A stretch of DNA of 64,000 nucleotides from Alphaproteobacteria bacterium (GTDB taxonomy: Bacteria; Pseudomonadota; Alphaproteobacteria; Micavibrionales; UBA2020): NCBI GenBank assembly GCA_021413445.1, contig JAIOQI010000043.1, positions 1 to 64,000 of the forward strand, read 5' to 3'. Numbering within the stretch: the first letter of the stretch is position 1; each line of letters begins with the position of its first letter. The translations under genes were made by a program, and so were the position numbers. This document shows, in pieces, positions 57,882 through 64,000 of this stretch. The notes beneath the pieces are model-generated. The model was not told where the DNA came from. It did not search any database and worked only from the letters and a program-made list of their open reading frames with translations.

Positions 57882-58715
57882 ATGAAAGAAGTGGATTTAA
57901 AAACGCTGCTTCCTGCTGTGGAAGATATTGCGCGCCAGGCAGGCGCCGAGATCATGAAGCATTACGCCGGCACCGGCATCTATACCAAGGCCGATGGCAG
58001 CATGGTCACGGATGCCGACCATGCGGCCGAAAACCTCATCCTGCCTGCGCTGAAAGCGCTGACGCCGCAGATCCCGATTGTTTCCGAGGAGCGCGTCGCC
58101 GCCGGCGAAGTGCCGGATATCAGCGGCGGCACCTTCTGGACGGTCGATCCGCTGGACGGCACGAGTGAATTCATCAACAAAACCGGGGGCTTTGTGGTGG
58201 CGATTGCGCTGATCGTCGATAACCAGGCCGTCATGGGCATCATTTACCACCCGACGCAGGGCCTGATGTACTCCGGCATGGGTCCCGGCACGGCCACCAA
58301 AACCGGCAGCGACGGCATCCGCACGCCCCTCACGGCGAATGAAACGGCCACCGAGCAGATGCGCGTCCTGGTCAAGTCCAACGCCAATATCGACGGCATC
58401 AGGGGCTACCTGACCAAACAGTTCGACAGGGCCGCCCACATCGACACCAAAGGCGGCGCCGTACTGACCAATTATGTGGCTGAAAATATGGCCGATATGG
58501 CCGTCGTCTATCCCTTGCGGCGCCAGGGGCGGACCTATTGGTGGGATGTCGCCCCTGGCCACGCCATCGTCGAATCAGCCGGCGGGAAAGTGGAAACGCT
58601 GGAAGGCCAGCCGCTGCGCTATGATGCCGCCGACCTGCAGGTGCCGCCGCACGTGATTATCTCGCCGCGTCAGGCGCAGCCCGGCGCACAGAACAAGCCT
58701 CCGAAGATTTCTTGA
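57882..58715 (+). CDS. cysQ: 3'(2'),5'-bisphosphate nucleotidase / inositol monophosphatase family
   Basis: 277 residues if the start is ATG 57882 (MKEVDLKTLL); upstream in-frame ATGs at 57819 and 57858 are alternatives. The metal and substrate motifs are TDADHAAENLILPAL, IVSEE, WTVDPLDGTSEFI and WWDVAPGHAIVESAGG. The length and the SEERVAAGE region fit CysQ, which recycles PAP from sulphate assimilation. Other IMPase-family activities cannot be excluded. Confidence 0.9.
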   Translation: MKEVDLKTLLPAVEDIARQAGAEIMKHYAGTGIYTKADGSMVTDADHAAENLILPALKALTPQIPIVSEERVAAGEVPDISGGTFWTVDPLDGTSEFINKTGGFVVAIALIVDNQAVMGIIYHPTQGLMYSGMGPGTATKTGSDGIRTPLTANETATEQMRVLVKSNANIDGIRGYLTKQFDRAAHIDTKGGAVLTNYVAENMADMAVVYPLRRQGRTYWWDVAPGHAIVESAGGKVETLEGQPLRYDAADLQVPPHVIISPRQAQPGAQNKPPKIS

Positions 58716-58717
58716 AA

Positions 58718-59110
58718 TTAAACCGGCTTGAACAGCTTGGCCAGGTTTTGCGCCTTGTTGACGGCGAAAAGGTCGCTCATGGCCTGGGTGCGCCCGTCTT
58801 GCGGGACAAGGGCGGACACGTCGCCTTCCTTCATCACCCGCAGGGAAATAGCGGCGTAAAAATCGACTAATTGGACAAGCAAGGCCGCGCGCGGCGCCTG
58901 AACCGCGTCATCATTTCCGCCCTTATCATGGGGAATATTTTCGAACAGGATCTCCGCGATTTTTTTCATCTCGCCGAGTTCCTGCTGTGTGGCGGCCTTG
59001 CGGAAGGCATCGACCAGGCCGGGATTGGCTTTTACTTTTCTTTCCACGGCTGCCTGGAATTCGCTGGCCAGATAGGCGATGGTGAAAATATCCGGTTTCT
59101 TCGGCGTCAT
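58718..59110 (-). CDS. hypothetical protein, last gene of the AAA/VWA operon
   Basis: 130 residues, soluble and helical. EFQAAVERKVKANPGLVDAF and ATQQELGEMKKIAEILFENI form long charged helices; the end NKAQNLAKLFKPV is basic. It starts 1 base after the 503-residue gene ends and is convergent with cysQ (2 bases apart). No family recognised. Operon position suggests it serves with the MoxR-like ATPase. Confidence 0.75.
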   Translation of the reverse strand: MTPKKPDIFTIAYLASEFQAAVERKVKANPGLVDAFRKAATQQELGEMKKIAEILFENIPHDKGGNDDAVQAPRAALLVQLVDFYAAISLRVMKEGDVSALVPQDGRTQAMSDLFAVNKAQNLAKLFKPV

Positions 59111-59111
59111 C

Positions 59112-60623
59112 TCATTGCCCCTTCGGCGGTTGCTTGGGCTGGATCTTGAAGCCGCCTTTTTTCTGCTTCAGCGTCGCCTGCTTGGCATTGACTTCCGCCT
59201 GGGCGAAATCCACCTGATGGCGCTGCGACACGCTGACCTGCGCCCACAGGGTTTTCATCTCGGAAACGCGGCCCGCCCAGAGATCCGGCGCGAAAGCCAG
59301 CGTCAGCTGGTTTTTTTCCGCCAGGATGCTCAGCAGCGTATTGCCGTGGCGGTCCTTGGAGAGGAAATCGCCCAGCGTGACAAGGTCGCCGCCCTGCTTG
59401 GAAATCGCGAGCACTTTGTCGAAATGGCCGAACTTCACGGCGCACATCAGGCAGGAATTCTCCATCTGGCCCGTGGGCGCGCGCAAATCGGCGATCGTCA
59501 GTTTCTCTCCCCGCTGGGAGAGCGCCGCCTGCACGGAATCAAATTTGTCCCATACCGCCTTGAGCCCCAGCGGCAGCACGGCCTTTTCCGCCGGAGTGGC
59601 TTCATTGAGGGGTTTCAGCAGGTCGGCCTTGCCCGTCACGGTCAGCGCCTGAAAGCGCGACGCATAGGTCAGGCTTTCCGCTTCGGCATAGGCGTTGTCG
59701 AAATCGCGCGTCGTCATGGAGGCGGTTTTCCAGCCGTCGAGGACATGCGACCACAGGGTCAGCATGTCCGGCAGGCGATCGACCCAATGGGCGGCCGTGA
59801 AAACCTTGGCGAGCGCCCCGTGCTCTGCGGCGCGCGCGAGGATATTCTTGGCATAGGAAACCTGCTTGATGAAGTCCACGATCTCAAAACGCTCGCCATG
59901 GTCCTTGAGGGTCTTGACCACCGCGTCATATTTGCCCCACGCCGAGCTGCCGTCGAAAACGGTGTCGCCGGAACCGTCCATCATCAGGACGTATTCCTTG
60001 CGCAGATAATCGCCGGCCAGCGCCAGCTTGGCCGTAAACTCGTCGAATTCGCCGCGCCACGAGAAGGCCTGGCGGACGTCGTAGGGCGTCAGGCGCGCCT
60101 TGGCCAGGCTGTCCTCGGGGGTGGTCTTGCCTTCCGCCGCGAACAGCTTGCGTTTCAGGCTGGCGGGAGTCAGGCCCTGGGACTTGAAAATATCCTTGCG
60201 GTTGGGCACCGGCACCTTGTACCACAGGCGCTCCATCTCCTCGTAACGGCCCTGCCAGACTTCAAAAGTGAACACGTTGCCGAGGCCCTTGCATTCCACG
60301 GCGCTGTCGAGAAGCGTCTTGTTCGGGTCTTTGCCCAGCGGCTTCATGAAGTCGTCATAGCTGAAGGTGTCGCCGTTGGCCTGCACGATCTTGGCGATCT
60401 TCTCAAAGTTTTTCCAGGCGCCTTCGCTGTCGATGATGAACTTGCCCTCGTCGTCCGGCGCCAGGAAATCCGCCTTGGTCAGCGTTTGCAGCTGCTGCGA
60501 CATCGCTTCCATCGTCTTCGCCAGGTTGTCGCCGGAAAAGGCGCGCTGGCGGTACTTCTCGGCTTCCGGGTGCTCGCAGAGGGAGGCGATGATCGCCTGT
60601 TTGATGTACTTGCCGCTGCTCAT
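59112..60623 (-). CDS. triplicated W-x-x-R-x-x-x-M helical-repeat protein
   Basis: 503 residues, cytosolic. Three units of ~160 residues each end in the motif WQGRYEEMERLWYKVP (Trp123), WVDRLPDMLTLWSHVL (Trp280) and WAGRVSEMKTLWAQVS (Trp449). Before each motif lies a segment of the type W(K/G)xxxxxVxxxLxxxGxxF/L(S/E/T)xxDF/L, then an ankyrin-like helix pair. The final GGFKIQPKQPPKGQ is basic and disordered. The same module ends the ankyrin protein at 24846. The gene overlaps the 105-residue gene by 4 bases. I know no named family for this repeat. A scaffold or substrate adaptor for the ATPase is my inference. Confidence 0.8.
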   Translation of the reverse strand: MSSGKYIKQAIIASLCEHPEAEKYRQRAFSGDNLAKTMEAMSQQLQTLTKADFLAPDDEGKFIIDSEGAWKNFEKIAKIVQANGDTFSYDDFMKPLGKDPNKTLLDSAVECKGLGNVFTFEVWQGRYEEMERLWYKVPVPNRKDIFKSQGLTPASLKRKLFAAEGKTTPEDSLAKARLTPYDVRQAFSWRGEFDEFTAKLALAGDYLRKEYVLMMDGSGDTVFDGSSAWGKYDAVVKTLKDHGERFEIVDFIKQVSYAKNILARAAEHGALAKVFTAAHWVDRLPDMLTLWSHVLDGWKTASMTTRDFDNAYAEAESLTYASRFQALTVTGKADLLKPLNEATPAEKAVLPLGLKAVWDKFDSVQAALSQRGEKLTIADLRAPTGQMENSCLMCAVKFGHFDKVLAISKQGGDLVTLGDFLSKDRHGNTLLSILAEKNQLTLAFAPDLWAGRVSEMKTLWAQVSVSQRHQVDFAQAEVNAKQATLKQKKGGFKIQPKQPPKGQ

Positions 60624-60937
60624 GATGATTTCTTTACCTCTTTAAAAAGCGTCTTGGTGATCGCATTTCTCTGGCACAGCTTTTCAATATCGCCCTCGGT
60701 CATCGCGGCGTCAAGCGGGATGAAAATGACCTTGTTTTCCGGATTGCGCAGGGCGGCTTCCAGCGTCAGCAGGGTATCGGCCACGGCCACCCCCTTGTCT
60801 TTGGAGATGATGGCGCTTTCCCACCCCTGCTCGACCGTGAACAGCCGGCTGCCGTGGGGCAAAAATTTGCACCCACGCTCCATCGCGTTCTGGTGCGCGA
60901 CTTCCACGGCAACCTTGTTCATGAGCTCAGATGACAT
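60620..60937 (-). CDS. small hypothetical protein of the AAA/VWA operon
   Basis: 105 residues, soluble, alpha/beta. HGSRLFTVEQGWESAIISKD, then KVIFIPLDAAMTEGDIEKLC. It begins 42 bases after the ATPase gene and its stop overlaps the start of the repeat-protein gene (ATGA). Family not recognised. Confidence 0.75.
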   Translation of the reverse strand: MSSELMNKVAVEVAHQNAMERGCKFLPHGSRLFTVEQGWESAIISKDKGVAVADTLLTLEAALRNPENKVIFIPLDAAMTEGDIEKLCQRNAITKTLFKEVKKSS

Positions 60938-60979
60938 GACGCCCCCTTTTCAACCGGGATGACCCCCGGCAAGAACTCC

Positions 60980-63625
60980 TTACATGGCCTTCTTGCTGGC
61001 CTTGATGAGATACTTGCCGTACATCATATCAATATTGCCATCGACCAGCAACTCCGCCAGTTGGGGGTTTTTGCCCTTCAGGTGCTCCGCATCGACGTCG
61101 TTCCGGTACTTGAAGGCTTCCGCCAGGCGGCCCCTCACCGATTCCGGCATGTTGCGCGTCAGGTCGTTCAGCGCCGCCTCGACCTTGCCGATCGCGTTCG
61201 GGTCGTTGCGATCGACATGGGTGATGCCCGCTTCACGGAAGGCGGCCAGCAGCTTGGACGGCACTTTCTCGCCCACGATCAGGGTTTTGCCGCGCGCTTC
61301 GTTGCGGACGATATGGATCGAAACGTCGCAGGGCGCGCCGCTGGCATCGTTGAACAGCACGCGCAGCGTGGTGGTCGCCAGCTTCTGGGCCGAACGGTTC
61401 TCAGCGATGTGCAGGGCTTCGTCAAGATCAGCAGTAGCACCCTTGGCCCCGGCATCCGGCGTGTTCTGGTTGGCCGGAGCGGTGTTCTGGTCTTCCGTCA
61501 GCGGGCGGATGTTGGCGTCCCAGATCGCGGCGATATTCTTGCCGCTGATCGTCGGCAACGCCAGCGACGCCATGAAATCATCATGATGCACCAGGTCGTC
61601 GTAGCTGAGGTCCAGCTCCTTCTTCGCCAGGGTATAGGCCGCCACGTCCTCGATCTTCGCACCCGTCAGAGGCGACGCCCCCAGGGTTTCGTGGTCGCGG
61701 TTGACGATGAAGAGTTCCTTGGTCTCGGCGGTATTTTTCTGGCCGACTTTTTCCAGGGCATCATGCACCTTTTTCATGGTGACGATCTGGTCGTCTTCCG
61801 CCGTGATCTCGGGGGAGATCTGGCGGATATAGTCGCAGAACACCTTGCGGGCGAGCTGCGCCTGCTTGCCAAGATCGCGGTCGGCGAAAGAGCTGATGTT
61901 CAGCGCCTCCTCGACCGATTTCTGGCCGCTGTGCGCGCCTTCCAGCAGGTGCACGTCGTGCAGGCCGAACTCGTCCATCGCCTTGCTCAGCTTGGCGTAG
62001 AGCTTTTCCTTGCCGATGGCGGCGGATTTCTCATAGACCATGCGCTCCAGGAACTCAACCAGGCGGGTGCCGAAGAAGAGCGCCGGATTTTCGTCATCCT
62101 GCTCGCTCAGCACCGGCTGCTTCATGAAATCCTTGAAGTTGATGAACGCCGGCGCCTCGGCCGGCTCCATGCGCGGGCGGATGGCGGCAGCCTCTTCGAG
62201 GTGCTGCTTGATCTTGCGGAAATCGACGCCTTCTTTCTTGGAATACTCTTCGTCCACTTCCTCGACCAGGTCGGCATGGCCCTGCATAATCTTTTCGGCA
62301 TCGGTCAGGGTCGCCCACTTGTCGTAGAACTGGGCGAGCTTCTCGGACGCGCTCACCACGTTCTTCCAGTTCATCAGCAACGCTTCCTGTAGCGCCGGAA
62401 TAGCGACGCCTTCGATCTGGGCTTTTTCCTTGCGGAGCGCCATCAGCCACGCGCCGAAGGCATCCGGGTCCTTGTTGGCCTGGTCCTTGAACACGGTGTA
62501 GAGCGTCGATACCGGCAAACCCACCATCATCTGGCAGATGCGGTGCTGCCAGTCGATCACATCCGGATCGGGCAGGGTTTGCGGCGAAAGGCGGGAATAA
62601 ACCGACTTGTTCAGGCTGCGGGTGGTGACGCCGTCTTCGGTCTTGTTGCCGGTCAGGGTGACGAAGAAGCCGATGCCCATGTCTTCGCGCTTGAAGGTGA
62701 AGGAGCTGGGGCCCGACGTCGTGTCCTTGTTCTTGAGCGGGTTTTCAACGGTGCACTGGTCGATTTCGCCGTTGAGGAACTGCCAGACGGTCTGCAACGC
62801 GTTGTCGGAGCCTTCGCGCGACTTGTTGTACTCGTCGAGCACGCCTTCGCGGTTCTCCTTGAACCAGCGGATCAGCGGGCCGTACTGGGAATTCATGCCC
62901 AGCGCGTTGCCGCCGGCATTGTCGAGGCCTTCGATATGGCTGACTTCCTTCATGATCTTGTAGGCCGCATCGACTTCCTCGGGCTTGGCCTTACCCTTGA
63001 AGTAATTCCAGTCGATGGACTTCACTTCATCTTTTTCAATGGAGACGCCCGGCAGGGATTTCAGTTTCGCCAGGGACAGGGCCTGCAGCGTGCCGGCTTT
63101 CAGGCGCTTGTCGATCGCGGAGGGCAGAGCGTCGCCGGAGCCGAAATCGAGGACCATTTCGAACAGCAGTTCGTTCATGTTCTTGCCGCCGCAGTCGAAT
63201 ACTTCGACCGACTTCTTGCTGCGCAGCCGGCCTTGCAGGGCGCCCATGAAGGACTTGCCGTGGCCGGGGTTGCCGATCAGCATCTGGGTGCGGTTTTTGC
63301 TTTCCGGCTTGCGTCTTTCCAGGCCGTCAAAGAACAGCTGCAGCATCGAAGGCACAGGCATGTCGCAATAAGCCAGCGCCATAACCTCCTGATAGGAGCG
63401 TTCGGTATAAATTTTCATCGGACGGGCGTCGCTGGCGATGACGGACAGGACCTGCTCCAGCTCCGAGTTGCCCTTGTACTCGACGCGCTGCGAGCCCCAC
63501 ATCGGGAAAGGGCGGTCGGCGGTGCCGAGCGGCTTTTCCAGCTGCGCCAGAATCTCAGGGGTCAAATCCTTGATTTTGGTGGCGAGGAGGTCTGTAGCGG
63601 GGAGGTTTTTTGCGTCTTTTTTCAT
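60980..63625 (-). CDS. MoxR-like AAA+ ATPase with long C-terminal extension
   Basis: 881 residues. Walker A is IGNPGHGKSF (residues 117-126). Walker B is GVLDEYNKSREGSDNALQTV (D264, E265), strongly MoxR-like (DEINRAxxxxQxxL), followed by FLNGEIDQCTV in place of the MEExxVT element. Sensor 1 is FFVTLTGNKTEDG (N327) and a likely arginine finger is in SVYSRLSPQTLPDPD. The core ends near residue 390; the remaining ~490 residues are helical and unique, with an Ala/Thr/Asn-rich linker (NTAPANQNTPDAGAKG) before a C-terminal alpha/beta domain. The VWA gene upstream overlaps it by 4 bases. MoxR/VWA pairs act as chaperone or metal-insertion machines; the client here is unknown. Confidence 0.88.
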   Translation of the reverse strand: MKKDAKNLPATDLLATKIKDLTPEILAQLEKPLGTADRPFPMWGSQRVEYKGNSELEQVLSVIASDARPMKIYTERSYQEVMALAYCDMPVPSMLQLFFDGLERRKPESKNRTQMLIGNPGHGKSFMGALQGRLRSKKSVEVFDCGGKNMNELLFEMVLDFGSGDALPSAIDKRLKAGTLQALSLAKLKSLPGVSIEKDEVKSIDWNYFKGKAKPEEVDAAYKIMKEVSHIEGLDNAGGNALGMNSQYGPLIRWFKENREGVLDEYNKSREGSDNALQTVWQFLNGEIDQCTVENPLKNKDTTSGPSSFTFKREDMGIGFFVTLTGNKTEDGVTTRSLNKSVYSRLSPQTLPDPDVIDWQHRICQMMVGLPVSTLYTVFKDQANKDPDAFGAWLMALRKEKAQIEGVAIPALQEALLMNWKNVVSASEKLAQFYDKWATLTDAEKIMQGHADLVEEVDEEYSKKEGVDFRKIKQHLEEAAAIRPRMEPAEAPAFINFKDFMKQPVLSEQDDENPALFFGTRLVEFLERMVYEKSAAIGKEKLYAKLSKAMDEFGLHDVHLLEGAHSGQKSVEEALNISSFADRDLGKQAQLARKVFCDYIRQISPEITAEDDQIVTMKKVHDALEKVGQKNTAETKELFIVNRDHETLGASPLTGAKIEDVAAYTLAKKELDLSYDDLVHHDDFMASLALPTISGKNIAAIWDANIRPLTEDQNTAPANQNTPDAGAKGATADLDEALHIAENRSAQKLATTTLRVLFNDASGAPCDVSIHIVRNEARGKTLIVGEKVPSKLLAAFREAGITHVDRNDPNAIGKVEAALNDLTRNMPESVRGRLAEAFKYRNDVDAEHLKGKNPQLAELLVDGNIDMMYGKYLIKASKKAM

Positions 63626-64000
63626 CGTTTTTTATCCATCTTGTTATGAGCTTTTTTCATGGCCCGACGTTTCTGGGTATTTGGAACGGCGATAAAACTA
63701 CCGCATTTCCTGATTTTATCGAGCAGCAGCCCGACGATCGCCATTGGCACTTTGTTCGGATCGCTCCCGAGAACGACGCCCATTTCCTGGGACGGTTTCC
63801 GCGACTTCATGCTGTTGGCCATTTTTTCCATCGGCGTGCCCCGGTTCGCGGTGATGATCGCGACATCGAACGTCACCTTGTCGGAGTACTCGAACATGGT
63901 ATGCATCTTTTCCTTGGCTTCGGAGACATCGAACATGTCGCCGTCGGAAATGATCAGTACGTGCGTGAACCCGCTGAGGGTCCCGCTCTTGCCCCGCTGT
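63622..64000 (-). CDS. VWA-domain protein, C-terminal part (cut by window edge)
   Basis: The frame is open to the window edge, so the start lies outside; the visible part is about 125 residues. FTHVLIISDGDMFDVSEAKE fits the central strand and DG element of a von Willebrand A domain, followed by KVTFDVAIITANRGTPMEKM and VPMAIVGLLLDKIRKCGSFI as the last strands and helix. A basic tail (RRAMKKAHNKMDKKR) follows. The metal-ion site DxSxS would be upstream, not visible. It overlaps the ATPase gene by 4 bases, the usual arrangement for CbbQ/O, NorQ/D and CoxD/E-type pairs. Confidence 0.8.
   Translation of the reverse strand, partial: QRGKSGTLSGFTHVLIISDGDMFDVSEAKEKMHTMFEYSDKVTFDVAIITANRGTPMEKMANSMKSRKPSQEMGVVLGSDPNKVPMAIVGLLLDKIRKCGSFIAVPNTQKRRAMKKAHNKMDKKR

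Overview
This is a stretch of chromosome from an alphaproteobacterium. Housekeeping genes are GC-rich, and several arrangements are typical of that class: priA / fsa-type aldolase / DUF484 / xerC; SRP RNA just upstream of dnaX-ybaB; zapA / 6S RNA / 5-formyl-THF cyclo-ligase / ymdB-type phosphoesterase; and an NDUFS4-like complex I subunit between two tRNA genes. I cannot name the genus. Many ankyrin-like and unrecognised soluble proteins would fit a little-studied lineage such as the Micavibrio group, but this is only a guess.

Layout. 0-2.3 kb: edge of a PapD-like chaperone gene, then small secreted or surface proteins, one with a cadherin/VCBS-like domain. 2.3-7.4 kb: tag, an M48 lipoprotein protease, a Tat-exported M15-type peptidase, two tandem ankyrin/coiled-coil paralogues and a PH-domain membrane protein. 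7.5-10.7 kb: a four-gene Mla/MCE lipid transport operon. 10.8-12.9 kb: an internally duplicated ankyrin protein and an NAAA/acid-ceramidase-like Ntn hydrolase. 13.2-30.1 kb: core genes ffh, rpsP, rimM, rnd, ppx, sixA, priA, fsa, DUF484, xerC, xth, ybaB and dnaX, the SRP RNA and tRNA-Thr.

30.2-36 kb is accessory. An outer-membrane protein and a secreted protein ending in PE[VI]ET pentapeptides lie opposite a DUF6502-DUF5666 pair, and the DUF5666 protein ends in the same pentapeptide array. The divergent intergenic region holds a triplicated 11-bp operator-like motif. A 41-bp imperfect direct repeat then brackets mnmH plus a small gene. 36-39 kb: response regulators and a MASE1-PAS histidine kinase. 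39-44.2 kb: a two-partner secretion pair (TpsB and an MBG-repeat TpsA adhesin). 45-50 kb: dusB, a rhodanese, a cytosolic protein with protein-kinase-like catalytic spacing, and an AT-rich orphan gene beside tRNA-Lys. 50.4-58.7 kb: cspA, small membrane proteins, an aquaporin, tRNA-Arg, tRNA-Pro, 6S RNA and more core genes.

58.7-64 kb, running off the right edge, is a tightly packed minus-strand operon: a VWA-domain protein, a MoxR-like AAA+ ATPase, a 105-aa protein, a 503-aa protein with three copies of a W-x-x-R-x-x-x-M helical module, and a 130-aa protein. The ATPase/VWA pair is a known theme, but the partner proteins are not ones I recognise. The same module forms the C-terminus of an ankyrin protein 34 kb away. 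This operon, the PEVET locus and the kinase-like protein are the best candidates for undescribed biology here.
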